Assembly (NCBI RefSeq): GCF_963082655.1
Contig: NC_081556.1
Location: 72,215,227-72,279,226 of the forward strand
Direction of reading: 5' to 3'
Length of the DNA stretch: 64,000 bases
Origin: Stomoxys calcitrans
Taxonomy: Eukaryota > Arthropoda > Insecta > Diptera > Muscidae
Below, piece by piece: positions 11,588-23,092 of the stretch; positions within the stretch are counted from its first letter, which is position 1, and each line of letters begins with the position of its first letter. Both the position numbers and the translations under genes were made by a program. The notes beneath the pieces are model-generated. The model did not search any database. It was not told the origin of the DNA and worked only from the letters and a program-made list of their open reading frames with translations.

Positions 11588-12045
11588 CATTTTCACCGGT
11601 GGTTTTCGCCTCCATTTGTGAGGTACTATGCCATGTAAAATTTCTCTCCAAAGGGGTGTCGCACTGCGGCACGCCGTTCGGACTCGGCTATAAAAAGTAA
11701 GCCCCTTATCATTGAGCTTAAACTTGAATCGCACTGCACTCATTGATATGTGAGAAGTTTGCCCCTTTTCCTTAGTGAAATGTTCATGGGCAAAATTTTG
11801 CATTTGTTCTGTTAGCACTTCCAATAACTGTGCCAAATACGGTCCAAATCAGTCTATAACCTGACCGTACAACCGGTCTTTCGATCATCGTTGTTCTGTT
11901 CCTAGAAGCTTTAATTTTTACTAGTTTGAAAGAAGTTTGGTATGTAGAATATAATTATGCCCTTCAACTAAATTTATTTGTAAAAAATTTTAGCAGAATC
12001 CAGGGTGGTGGGTTTCCAAGATTCGACCCGGTCGAACTTACCACG

Positions 12046-12431
12046 ATTTTATATGTTTGAAATAGCGCTTTACTACACTATACTGCTTATATTCAATCGT
12101 GATCAATAAATTTTCAAATAACACTGCTAAATGAATGAACAAATAAAAACGCATTATATGCGCCCGTGCGGAATTGGTCAAACCCGCCACCAAGGATATA
12201 CATACACTTTATCCCAATTTCGTAAACATTTGCGAACCGAAGAAGTTTGGGTAACGGTCCATTTACAGCCACACCAAATATAGTCTGATCTAGACTAAAT
12301 TATGTTCCCGAGACCATTATTTGCAGACAGTTCAATATGGCAGCTAGATTCAAGACCCTGAATCGAGAGATAGGTATAGATGGCTGCTATAATATTCTGC
12401 TGCAATATTCGGCTTGAAAATTGGGGAGCTT
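12046..12431. other. Non-coding, decayed repeat fragments
   Basis: Contains scraps such as 'aacccgccaccaaggatatac' (12182) and 'caatatggcagctagattcaagaccctgaatcgagag' (12330) that resemble the tandem-core repeats. No gene. Confidence 0.5.
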
Positions 12432-13067
12432 GGTGCATAAAACAAAAAATTGGTATCAAAATCTGGGGTGGGGTGCCAAGGAGGGCCGCCCAATATGGGA
12501 CTCAAACTAAAGGTACTGGAGAGTAGAAAACGAATCTGATATCCAATTGTGGAACTAAGTATTTCGTGGGTCACCCCATCCCCATAAAACCCCTCAAATC
12601 GGACATATTTACCGGCATGGCAATATGGATCTTAAATGGAAGGTCCTTGGGAATAGAGCACGAAATTGACTTTCACCTTTGGGACCAAGGCTCTGGGGGT
12701 CCACCTCACCCCAAGAAGGGCTTTTACTGACGATTGCAATGTGTGGTTTGGTGTATAAAACAAAAAATTGGTATCAAAATCTGGGGTGGGGTGCCTAGGA
12801 GGGCCGCCCAATATGGGACTCAAACTAAAGGTATTGGAGAGTAGAAAACGAATCTGATATCCAATTGTGGAACTAAGTATTTCGTGGGTCACCCCATCCC
12901 CATAAAACCCCTCAAATCGGACATATTTACCGGCATGGCAAATTGGATCTTAAATGGAAGGTCCTTGGGAATAGAGCACGAAATTAACTTTCACCTTTGG
13001 GACCAAGTCTCTGGGGGTCGACCTCACCCCAAGAAGGACTTTTACTGACGATTGCAATGTGTGGTTT
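12432..13067 (+). repeat. 318-base direct tandem duplication
   Basis: 12432-12749 and 12750-13067 match base for base except for a handful of substitutions and with no length change (both start 'ggtg(c/t)ataaaacaaaaaatt' and end 'gcaatgtgtggttt'). Each 318-base unit contains two diverged sub-units beginning 'caatatgg', so this is a higher-order repeat built on an older monomer of about 130-160 bases. Related monomers continue at 13440-13540, 15720-15960 and 16380-17200. Confidence 0.9.
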
Positions 13068-13189
13068 AAATAAGACGTATTTGAGTGTAGGAAAATTGCA
13101 TTACATATTCAACTGAAATTAGGCAGAGAAATGTAGAGTACTACTCTCCAACATAGCATTATCGGGCGCAGCAGAGCGGGCCAGGCTCA

Positions 13190-13540
13190 TCTCGTCTATA
13201 TATATAAACATTAATTTGTGTTCGTTTGTTTGGTTTTTTGTTCATTTGTGGGTATGTAAGTTTGTTTGTTTCTAATAGATTCAAAAACGGCTGAACCGAT
13301 TACTTTAAAATTTTCACAGATTGTGGGGAGTGGTCAGAAAGAAACAATAGGCTATATAATTTATTTTTGATATCGGAAGGGGGTGGGAGGGGGCGGACCA
13401 ATTGCCCCAAAAGTTCCACCAAAAAGAAAAGTTGACCGATCGTGACAATATGGGACTCAAATTAAAGGTATTCAGGAGTACGAATTTCTTATAAGCCAAT
13501 AAGGAAAGGCAAAAGTGGGGCGGAGCCAACACTATAATAC
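13190..13540 (+). repeat. Dispersed repeat with 'aaaaacggctgaaccgatt' motif
   Basis: 'tcgtctatatatataaaca' followed by T/G-rich DNA and 'aaaaacggctgaaccgatta...ttttcacag' recurs at about 15548 ('aaaaacggctgaaccgattttc'). Such motifs are common in insect non-autonomous elements, some described as Helitron-like, but I could not find a 3' hairpin with CTRR, so the class is left open. Confidence 0.5.
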
Positions 13541-14445
13541 CCTACACCTACCCTACAATTATAAATTCGGGCAGTATACAAAAATATATGAATATGAATG
13601 CTATATCTAAACTGACTTTCAAACATATCGTTTGAAATTTGTTGTTACTACGGCCATATAAGTGTAAATCCGGTGATAATAATGTATGGGTGCTATATCC
13701 GATTTTGATGAAATCTCGCAGATATGTTAAGATCAGTAACAAAACAATCCGTGCCAAATTTTGTGTAGATGGGATACAAATTGTGTTTGTTACAGCCTTA
13801 TAAGTGCAAATCGAGCGATACATATACATGGGAGCTATATTCAAATCTGAACCGATTTTGATGAAATTTTGCAGATATGTTAAGATCAGCAAGAAAACAA
13901 TCCGTTCCAAATTTTGTACAGATCGGTTTGAAAATTTTAGTTACCACGGTCATTTAAGTGCAAATCGGGCGATACATATATATGGGAGCTATATCTAAAT
14001 CTGAACCGATTTTGATAAAATTTTGGAGATATGTTAAGATCAGCAAGAAAACAAACAAAATTTGTGCGGTTCGGTTAAACATTTTAGTTACTACGGCCAT
14101 TTAAGTGCAAATCGGGCGATACATATATATGGGAGCTATATCTAACTCTGAACCAATTTTTACCAAAATCAATTGCGTTCGTTCTTGGGCCAAAAAAAGT
14201 AATATGTGCAAAATTTCGTGATGATTAGACAACAAATACGATTTGCACTTTAATTACAATAATACATGGACTCACAGACGGAAGGACGGACGGACAGACG
14301 GACGTGGCTAAATCTAATCAGAAAGTTATTCTGAGTCGATCGGTGTACTTAACAATGGGTCTAGCTCTTCTCCTTCTTAGCGTTGCAAACAAATGCAAAA
14401 ACTTATAACACCCTGTACCACAGTAGTGGTGCAGGGAATAAAAAT
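13541..14445 (+). repeat. Second type of tandem-core dispersed repeat
   Basis: It starts near 'ataccctacacctacc' and ends 'accctgtaccacagtagtggtgcagggaataaaa', an inverted ACCCT.C.CC/GGTG.AGGG theme. The core holds units of about 142-154 bases: '(gggt/ggga)gctatat' at about 13687, 13829, 13983 and 14131, each with 'ctgaaccgattttgatgaaattttg..gatatgttaagatcag'. A GGACGGACGGACAGACGGAC tract lies near 14285. The sequence is distinct from the family at 5570-12045 but the architecture is the same. Confidence 0.8.
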
Positions 14446-17212
14446 TGGATCTCCTAACTGAGGGGCCGCCCCGATCCCAAAACCCCCTAAAAATGATGTC
14501 CAAGTAATTGATGGTCCCCCCACCCCCCATAAGCCCCCCCAAATGGAAATATTAGTCGATCATAGCTTGATGAAACTCAAATGAAAGGCATTTGGGAGCA
14601 GACTACGAGTATGACATTAAACTTTGTGTCCAAGAAAGTGGGTGGTGCTTTACCGCCTAAAATCGCCTCCAATAGGTTATTTGACGCATTAAAAAAAGGG
14701 GGATCCAGTGATATATATTTTTGAGTAAAGAGCGTCATTGAAATTTGTGCTCAAGTGGCAGATGGGGTGTGGCGCACAACCCTCATATAGATGGCCTCCA
14801 CCAAACGGCTGTATACACCAACCATGACAATATGGGGTTTAAATGAAATGTATAAGGTTGTGTAGTGCAAATCTTATATATTTATTCTGCTCATATATCT
14901 AGCGGATCGCCTCACCACAAAACAGTCGCTCACCAGGATGCTGTGTGATTTAATTAATGTATTGGGATACAAAGAAATGTAGGCCGCCATACCCCAAAAA
15001 TTATGACATTCAGCGTGATAGAAGGGATTGCAAACCTTAAGGTTAAAATTGCAACCATTTTTAGCTCATCGATAGACAAGAACAAACGACGTGCTGCTGG
15101 GCAACACTTTTTGTTTAAAAGTTTTACATGGTTCAATAGTCAGAACCATCGCCACCCCACCAAATATTTAGACAGACAAATTAGTTCTTTACCACAGAAA
15201 ATCGTTTAATATGGCAATTTGATTTGATTAAAAAAAGACTAAATTATGACTACTTATTAGGTAGTCATATAGCCATTTAAAAACAACCAGCCAATCCAAG
15301 CGAGTAGCCATCTACTGGGTCAACTAAATACAATTGAAACCAGACACTAGATGTCGCTAATTTGGAGATGTCAACATGCACAGGGGGAGGGCAGGGTGGT
15401 CAAAATTTATCATACAGCATTTATATCTGTCATGAAAACCTATCGGTCCTTTGAATAAAGAAAAATAAAATAAAATATTGAGTTCCGTTGCGGTTTTATT
15501 TTTTTAAATTTCCCACCCTAAGACGGGCCTTAACAGTGTTCCATATAGACTCAAAAACGGCTGAACCGATTTTCTTGAAATTTTCACATATGCACTATAT
15601 AATGATCACGTGGTGAAAATAGAGTACCCTAGAGTATCCCCTTACCATAATTTTCAAAAACTCTAGACCTCGCAGATGGGTTGGGCGATTTAAGCGAAAT
15701 TTTGTTTTCACACTTACAGTAACCTAAAAACATAAAATTTGGTATCAAAATCTAGAGCGGGGTGCTAGAAGGGCCGCCCATTCCCAAACCCCCCAAAAGG
15801 ATTTATAGACTTATCACTACAATATGGGTATCAAACTAAAGGTATTTGAGAGTAGAAAACGAATCTGATATGCAATTGTGGAACTAAGAGTTTCGTGGGT
15901 CACCCCACCCCCAAAAACCCCTCAAATAGGACATATTTATCGACCATGGCAATATACGACGTGCCGCTGGGCAACACTTTTTTGTTCAAAAGTGTTATAT
16001 GGTTAAATTACCAAAAAGTGTCGCCACCAATAGTGTGGGGTTGACCATCAATCACAAAATTTATTCTACAGTCCTCGCCAGGTTTCGAACCCAGCGTTCA
16101 GCATACAGGTGGTCATGTACACATCTGCGAAAAGGTGGCTACCAAATATATACACTGGCAAATATGGTTCTTGACTAAATGATGAATGATTATTAGGTAG
16201 TCACATAGTCATTTAAAGACAACTACCATATGATGATCAATGTTTTAGGCGTTAAGCCACTTCAAGCGAGTAGCAATAATCACAGGCGAAGATGCAAACC
16301 TCCAAGCGAGTAGCAATAATATTTAATTAAGCACCCTCTATTGGCTGTTGGCGCTTTTCCTTCTAAAAATACGTCAAATAGGTTAATGACAATATGGGAC
16401 TCGAATGAAAGGTATTTGAGAGTAAAAAACGAATTTGATATACAATTTTGGAACCAAGTGTATGGGGGTACGCCCTAAAACATCACCTTAGCTGAACTTT
16501 ATTTCCGATTATGGCAATATGGAGGTCAAATCAACGGTATTTGGGAGTAAAGAATGAATTTAATGTCTACTTTCAGGGCAAAGTGCCGGTGGCCGCCCCA
16601 GACCCAAAACACCCTCGAAGCGGTTCATATGGAGCACGTATTTGATATCCATATTCGAGTCAAAATGTCTGAGGTGCCATCCATTTCTCATTACCCTAAT
16701 TTTCAAAAACACCAGATATCGGAGATTGGTAATGCGATTCGTTCGATTTTTTTTTTTTGCACAGTCACCAAAAACAAAACATGGTTTCTATTGTTGGGGT
16801 CGCGCTTGAGGGCCGATCAAAACCCGCCAAATGGATATAGGGACCAATTAGAACAATATAGAGCTCAAACGAAAGGTGCTTGAGAGAAAAAACGAATTTG
16901 ACTCCCCATGTGTTTGAGGAGTCGCCTCGCTTTTTGGAGTGGAAATTGATTGATTTTCGGGAAATTGATACTCATTTTTGGAACAAACACCCTGGGGTTC
17001 ACCCCACCCTCCAAACAGAACTTATTTACCGATCATACCATTATGGGGCTCATACAAAATGTATTTGAAAGTAGAGCACAAATCTTATATTTACTTCAAG
17101 GGCCAAATGTCTGGGTGGCCACCCACCTCCCACCCATACCCCCTTAACCTGAAATATTTACCAATACGGTAATATAGAACTCAAAAGAAAGGCATTTGGG
17201 AGTAGAGTAAAA
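14446..17212. repeat. Decayed G-rich tandem-unit repeats, no gene
   Basis: Long runs resemble the sub-units of the 318-base repeat: '(c)atatgg(g)(g)ctcaaa(t)gaaaggta(t)ttg(a/g)gagta' at about 14567, 15823, 16388, 16862 and 17171, with 'caccccaccccc' blocks. Short frames of 60-109 codons here follow the repeats and are not genes. Confidence 0.65.
16071..16141 (-). repeat. SINE head fragment
   Basis: 'cctcgccaggtttcgaaccc' followed by 'agcgttcagcatac' and ending 'aaaggtggc' matches the tRNA-like head of the SINE family on the minus strand, including its B box (GGTTCGAAACC). The tail is missing. Confidence 0.7.
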
Positions 17213-17483
17213 ATTTGCACAGGAACCGAGCAGGGGTAAACTTCTCACACATTAATCAAGTGCTTTCCGATTCAACTTTGAACTCAATGATAGGGGACCT
17301 TTTTTATAGCCGAGTCCGAACGGCGTGCCGCAATGCGACACCTCTTTGGCGGCATGGCACTTCGCAAATGTCGCCAGCATTAAGAGGGGATACCCATCGC
17401 TTCAAATGTTGTCCGATGTTCTCGACAGGATTCGAACGCAGGCGTTCAGCGTCATAGGCGGACATAAGGCTACAGTGGCTTCG
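17213..17483 (-). repeat. tRNA-derived SINE copy
   Basis: The minus-oriented copy runs from the tail ('aggggtaaacttctcacaca') through 'tatagccgagtccgaacggcgtgccg' to the head ('aggattcgaacgcaggcgttcagcgtcataggcggacat'). It is nearly full length but diverged; a short deletion removes part of the 'gagaagttttacatgg' segment. Frames across it are spurious. Confidence 0.85.
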
Positions 17484-17939
17484 GTTAAAAATGCAAAAAG
17501 TGGGTCGACATTTACAAAATGTTGTCCCGAATAAGTGTAGCATTATTGTAACATTTTTTTCAGAATCAAATCACCATAAATTATCTGCACAAAAATATCT
17601 AATCGGCAAGCAATACAAAGTTTTGCTCTCGTTTTATGAGCAAATGTCACCGCCGACGAGTCTCTCCCTGGACACAATAGCGACTAAAATTGTCCATAAA
17701 AAAATTTGCAATATTTTTATCCATTTCACAGTTACAGAAAGATTTTGTGAATTTTTCGATTTCGAATCACAGTGCGGTGGGATTATTGGATTTTTGAGCT
17801 TATCACAGCCATCACGGAAGAGAGTCGCTGAGTGGCAAGGAAGCAAAACAGAGATGTGCTGACTTTTGCAGAACAAACGGGTTTCGATCATGTATTGAAC
17901 TCTAAGGGGGATCTACCCATACAGATTATGAGCTGCGAA
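17484..17939. other. No gene recognised
   Basis: About 450 bases between a SINE and LINE remains. The frames of 85-123 codons on both strands at 17491-17891 show no known motif. It may be the 5' region of the LINE that follows. Confidence 0.4.
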
Positions 17940-18756
17940 TATAGAGGGGAGATCTTAACGCTGCACTTTGCGTCAGCGGAAGTATCCACACTCCCTGGGG
18001 CGCACAAAGGCGACGGTCTTAATCAAGGATGAGGGGGGCGAATGCACGACGGAACGCATGATGGAAGTCCTCAACAAGCAAAAACAAGAGTTGGCCGTGG
18101 AGAAATGGGAGATCTTGAACAGGGAGGAGAAGGAGGAAGGAATTCTCCTTGTGGTGGGCATTGATCAAGTCTCCGTGACAAGTTTGGCTAAGACTAAAGG
18201 CATGGCGTACTACAGGACCAAGGCCGTCTTTTTCAAGATTAAGAATGCTAGGATAGGCAAATATCCTCATATTGAGCCATCAGGCGGTGCAGTGGCAAAA
18301 TACTCAATACCGCTTAACGAATAAGGGGCCGATGACGGAACAATCACAGTCTCTCTCGTTATTGGGAAGACGAGTATAAGCAAAGATCTTAATATTAACA
18401 CATCAGGCAGTGCAGGGGCGAGAGACCCAACACAGCCTAACGAACGAGGACCCGACGACGGACCCATCACCGACTTTCTTAGGATTCGAAAGACTAGGAC
18501 AGGTAAAGATCCTTATATCAGGCAGTAAAAGAACGAGAAACTCAATACAGCCTAATGGGCAGGGACCCGATTATGGCATCATAACCCACTTTTTAAAGAT
18601 TCGGAAGACTAGGATAGGCAAAAAACCTGATACTGAAACATCAGGGAATGCAGTGACAGGAGAGTCCATGCAGCCGAACGACGAGACCAGGGCGCGAACG
18701 ACGGGACCATCTCAAGAAGCCCATTTAATGGAGGACCAAACCTCCACCGAAGCGTG
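17940..18756 (+). pseudogene. LOA-type LINE ORF1 remnant with a repeated tail
   Basis: The frame at 17968-18324 encodes TKATVLIKDEGGECTTERMM, then WEILNREEKEEGILLVVGID, then YYRTKAVFFKI. A 'TVLI.D...(T)..(L)..QN..L....W.V........L...ID..S' series is typical of the C-terminal part of ORF1 proteins of LOA-clade LINEs, which bind element RNA in ribonucleoprotein particles. The tail is made of about four units of about 118 bases (see findings) and continues in a second frame (18410-18757), so there is at least one frameshift or stop. The family is inferred from motif order. Confidence 0.6.
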
Positions 18757-19555
18757 ACAGCTACGCTCTGATGGAGAAAATAAGCAAGGGCAAGATTCAT
18801 ATTGCCTTAATTCAGGAGCCACTACCAACTATTCAATGCTAACTCTGGTATTCGCCGAGGACCTGCGTTACAGGAAGAGACCGGTTTTATCCAAAAGCAT
18901 ATTTTGAACGGATGAACGTTGAAGTCCCGATTTCAAACAAATGTTTTTTGACCTTAAATAAGTCGTTCTAAGCTATTTAAGTTTTGCATATTTTTCATAT
19001 TCAAATATGCAAAGCATATTGAACTTAACGGAAAGTAAAGCCAGCAGGGCAATAACAACCAGTATGGCAAGGGCACGAACAGTCTTGGAGTACAAGACGC
19101 ATCGTTTGGTGTCGCGCCATAGCGGAATATGGGGGAATGAAAAAGCGATTTGGCAGTGAAGGCTGAGGACTGCCGTCAATAAACTTGATTAACCCGAGGC
19201 CTTTCGGGTCGACGCAGTCCGAGTTAAAAGCTTGGGCTACAAGCGCCCATTTAACACTGTGGAACAGCGAAACGGTCGAAAGGACGACAAATATCCTATG
19301 GGGAGATCCATAGGATCGAGCCTATGACTGCAAGGAAGTAAGAAGGAAGAAGCCAACTTTCGCGGCTAACAGACACCGAAACTTAGGCGGGGGTACAATA
19401 CTAGACATGAACCACCTTAGGGGTGTGGTATGAGAAACAATTATGGATTCCCAACTTAGATTTTCTTTTTCGAGGTTACTGTTAGTATTAAGTATTTAGC
19501 CTAACAAGGGTGAATTAATATCCGAACCCTCTTTTCAACCTAACCTTACTTAGGT
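18757..19555 (+). pseudogene. LOA-type LINE ORF2 remnant (endonuclease start, RNase H scrap, 3' tail)
   Basis: At 18778-18823 one frame reads KGKIHIALIQEP, the start of an apurinic endonuclease domain, then stops. The sequence then jumps to RNase H-like text at 19040-19170 ('agcagggcaataacaaccag...acagtcttggagtacaag...cgccatagcggaat'), matching the better copy at 48780-48920. The end has 'cttttcaacctaaccttact'. Most of the endonuclease and all of the reverse transcriptase are missing, so the copy is internally deleted and dead. Confidence 0.65.
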
Positions 19556-19647
19556 ATCGGTTTAGGCAAGCTGTGGTCTACTATTAAGTTACTCTCGAAC
19601 CCCGGTAAAAGGAGATAACTATGACTGACTCGAAGAGGTGCGCCATG
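19556..19647 (+). pseudogene. Jockey-like LINE fragment, left of the LTR retrotransposon
   Basis: One frame reads KLWSTIKLLSNPGKR, a segment found between endonuclease and RT in jockey-like LINE ORF2. It ends at the CATG target site of the LTR element, and the same kind of LINE resumes at 31541 on the other side. Confidence 0.5.
19644..19647. other. Target-site duplication CATG, left copy
   Basis: The four bases directly before the 5' LTR equal the four bases directly after the 3' LTR (31537-31540). This is an integration footprint of the integrase. Confidence 0.85.
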
Positions 19648-22277
19648 TGTTGCGGTCAAAGTCTAACGCAGAGTTCGTGAAGAGGAAAATATAAAGGAAA
19701 AAAATTTTTGCGTGGAGCTTCGCTAGGGGGAGGCCTTTTTCTCCCTGGTGGAGGCCTCAAAACCACCTTCGGTTTATATTTTTTTTTGTTTTGAGCAAAT
19801 TTGGGGAGGGGGATTTTTTTTTGTTGCGTTGTTTTGTTTGTTTTTGTATGCTCCCCCCCCACCACCAAACGCTGCGAATATGATTTTTTTATTTTTATCC
19901 CACGTAGGAGGGAGGGATGACATTTTTATTGTTGTTGCCTTATTGTCAGCCAATTCCCTCATATGCCTTGATGGAGAAAGGGGGGTTGCCGTGTGAGGGA
20001 TGATCTTCTCCCACCCCTGTTCTCATGTCCCACGATGCGGAGAGGGGGATGCTCAGTGTGGAGGGATATACTTCTCCCATCCCAGGTCTCCTCAATTCCT
20101 CATTGGTGCTATGGGGGCCGCTCCATCTGGAAAGAAAAGAAAGAAATTAATTAAATTAAGGATAAAAGAATACTTGTGAGATTGGCGTGCACCGCCAATC
20201 ATATGTTTTAGTGTGTGGATCCTGATTGGTTCAGTTTGACACCCCATCGAAATGAGAAGCGTTCCGCCACTACGTAGTAGCGTATCGTAACGCCACGTAT
20301 TGTGAATTGATTCATTCAGGAGAATGTCTGGAGTTGAGAGCATTGTGTATTTGGATAATCGTTAGCACATACATACATTTGTGTTATATTGGGTAAACTG
20401 CTATAATGAGTAAACTGCTATAAACTGCTATAAGGATTGTGGGAACGAGAGAAGGGATTAAAGCCAAAATTTAGAATAGCACGAACACATACTAATAGCT
20501 CCTAGAATGAGACGGCTAGAACTGTGGACTATTTATAGTAGATGGTATATAATATATATATTTGACAGAAATGGCCGACTTAGGAAATTTTGGCCAAGCG
20601 CACGCTCATGTGTGGAATTGGAGATTGCAAAATCTTCCATCAGCAAGTGTAGACGGACGAGTGAAAGTGAAAATATAAAGTTATTGGTTGAGCAGAAAAT
20701 TATAGAAATTTTACGCTAGTGCAGTGACGGCTTACATCAGGCACGGGTTTTGTTTTAATGTAAACGTGCTTTAAGTGATTATAAAAGAATAAGAAAAGGT
20801 TATCCTGGGAAAATAGACTGATAAATGGTGACAGAAGCTAGTGCCCAGGTGTCCAAAGAAGACCGAAAGGGTATCTCTCTATATGCTTGAAAGCTAGAGG
20901 AGAAAAGAAAAATTGTAGAGTGCTAGCTTCATCAAGCTTTTGCACGAGGATTCTCTTGAAATTTGTACGGAATCGTCCGGAATTCCCAGGTAACCACATT
21001 TATATTACGTCTACATTGTTCTAATTGTGATCAAGGACACCGAATCGACCAAGAACCCAGAACCAGAAAATAGTATACCTTAATGCTGATATAAATTTGC
21101 AAAGCAAGCCTTGATATGGATTTAGCTAGGTTTAATTTTTATTATATTTTAAAGTTATTGTCTAATTTGTAGATGTTATTATCATTGTAATATTTGTTGT
21201 CAATAGTGAACAAAAAACCATTGGGTATAATATGTACATTTCCGTTTTTATAACAATCTTCGAGCGCGGTCAACGACGGTTGTAGTCGCGTTAGTTCAAC
21301 GCAGTAGAATATTAGGGGGTAATTAGTGACGGTCTTCTATGACTTTAGGGAGCTCCTTCAGGTCAGGTAGTGGGACGTCCTGTGGAACACATTCCCCGGA
21401 CTGTATGGACGAATGCAATTAGAACTGGGTTGCCATCATTTGAGTTTTTTTTATACCCTCAAGTGATTTTTGAAGGCCATGGAAGGCTTAATTATGATAA
21501 TGATGTTTTTTTGTTCCTGTATGTTTATCTAGGCTAAATCATAGTATTATTGATTCAAACTTTTGTGTATTACTTTATAAATATTTAGTTAGTTTTTTTT
21601 AATATACATGTGACGGTTAAAGTGAGAACGTAGAAGGGAAAGAAAGGCTATAACGTAATCTATCGCCATCAGTCCGCTCTTCTGTTTTGGTTTATATCCT
21701 GCTGGCAGGACTCGCTTTGGAAAGATTGTTAAAACCTAGAAAGATACAAAAAAAAAAATCATATATACATACAATACATCAATAACAAAATTTTTTTTTT
21801 TTTTACATAAATATTATTAGGTAACCCAACACATTATTTACATTTTATTTATTATCACATGATTATTATTAGTGTTAAGATGGTTAGTTAATGTTTAGAT
21901 TAGTAATTTTTATTTTAATAGCAATAAATGATTTCATAATTTTTATAACGTAAAAGATATTATGGAGGTCTAAATCTATTAAAAGGGGGAATAGGGTTAA
22001 TTTATAAGCGGGTAAGTGAAGGGTGAGCGGTTCGAGGGGTCATAAATTAAAAACATAAATATTTGGAAATTTTATGACCAAGGTCGGGCGGGCGGCTGGA
22101 GGTAACACCTTCCTCCCTATCTGGATGTGTGCATTAGATGTAGATGTTTGTGTGTAGTGTTGATATTTTTAATTGTGGATGTCGTTGGGCTAGAGGTTGG
22201 GATGGACACACCCCAGGAGAGACCGTCTAAGCTAGCTGGTCCCCGAGCTCCTCCTAGTGCCAATACGGCATGTAACA
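19648..22277 (+). repeat. 5' LTR (2,630 bases)
   Basis: Begins TGTTGCGG and ends ATGTAACA, giving a TGTT/AACA inverted end. It carries G-rich and poly-T patches and a small direct repeat 'taaactgctata' three times at about 20396-20432. It supplies promoter and RNA start for the element. Frames of up to 83 codons on both strands are present but have no coding signature and are probably chance. Confidence 0.97.
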
Positions 22278-22280
22278 ATA

Positions 22281-22290
22281 TGGCGCCCAA
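22281..22290 (+). other. Primer binding site, Lys-tRNA-like
   Basis: TGGCGCCCAA starts three bases after the 5' LTR. It is complementary to the 3' end (with CCA) expected of a fly tRNA-Lys, as I remember that tRNA; the match beyond ten bases is poor. This is where minus-strand DNA synthesis would begin. Confidence 0.75.
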
Positions 22291-23092
22291 ATGAAAGTTA
22301 GACCAGTTTGAAGCTGGAAATAAATGAGAGTAAGAGTGTATAACAGCTAGACACTGTCCAATAGACCAATAGCGTGATGAAATAGCCCAAAGTATCTGTG
22401 AAGGTTAGCAGGAAGTACCTGTTCAAGTATTCTTAGCCGTTTCGGGGAAAACCTGAAAGTCCGTAGTGAGAGTATTTACGCTGTGACTTTCAGCTATACT
22501 TTTATTGTATACTGTAGGTACTGGTGGTCATAATTTATAGCATAGACATTGAAGTTCGATGTTCTATTTGTATGAGATGTGTCCATGTGTTGCTTAGTTG
22601 AATGTAGTTTCAGTTTGAGGTGTTGTAGGTGTAGCAGTTAATCATCGAATCGGTAACCGCTCAAAACACAGTGTTTAGAGGACTGGAGTATCGTAGAGAT
22701 AATATACTGACCTTTGGCTTATGTTAGATGTCAAAGCACAAGCAACACTGCTTATATATTTTTTTTTCAATTTGTATGGTAATTTCGTTTACACACATCC
22801 GAGATTGCTCTCTCAGGAGAGAGTCAGATACATGATACAGAGACACCGCACACTCAACCCGAATAAATTAACCAACCCCCGTATGTTTACAAAGTATTTT
22901 GCGGATTAAAACGAAAGACTTAGCGAAAAAACTCGAATGAGAATGTTTTTTTTATTAATCGATTCATTATTATATTTTATTTGAAATTTTTTTTATATAT
23001 TTTGCATTAAAAGACTCGGATAAATTGTAACTCCCTTAGGACGGGTAAAGTTACTAATTAGGGGAGATTGCAGAGAGAATAAAGTCTAAAGT
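22291..23092 (+). other. Retrotransposon 5' leader, non-coding
   Basis: About 0.8 kb between primer site and gag with several stops in all frames; only a 62-codon frame (22721-22909) without motifs. It probably holds the packaging signal. Confidence 0.6.

Larger units (their letters stand above)
10764..11804 (+). repeat. tRNA-derived SINE, split by an internal insertion
   Basis: The head (10764-10852) has an A box TAGCGCAGAGG at 10780-10790 and a perfect B box GGTTCGAATCC at 10823-10833, the internal RNA polymerase III promoter of a tRNA-like sequence. The body resumes at about 11588 ('cggtggttttcgcctcc...tttgtgaggtactatgccatgtaaaa') and ends 'tgttcatgggcaaaattttgcat'. The other copies at 17213, 39449, 53775 and 60621 show the undivided order. 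The flanks TGTCCTGTTA (10751) and TGTTCTGTTA (11805) are a near-perfect target duplication. The SINE depends on a LINE for copying; it is not a functional tRNA. Confidence 0.9.
9936..12045 (-). repeat. Muscoid dispersed repeat (outermost layer of a triple nest)
   Basis: The minus-oriented element runs from 'tttttatacccaccaccaaagg' at 9936, through an AT core ('gtatatatattcttgatcgtc') and a TCCGTCTGTC tract, to 'gggtggtgggtttccaagattcgacccggtcgaactta' near 12045. After 'ctgtta' at 10760 it is interrupted by a SINE. It resumes at 11805 with 'tgttctgttagcacttccaataactgtg', the continuation expected from its own internal units. Confidence 0.8.

Noticed and set aside
13190..13540. Helitron call
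   Set aside because: The 'aacggctgaaccgatt' motif suggests it, but no CTRR-terminated 3' hairpin or rolling-circle replicase was found.
19748..19996. 82-codon frame in both LTRs (also 29007-29255)
   Set aside because: Present only because the LTRs are copies; low-complexity Phe/Pro runs from poly-T and poly-C, no protein family.
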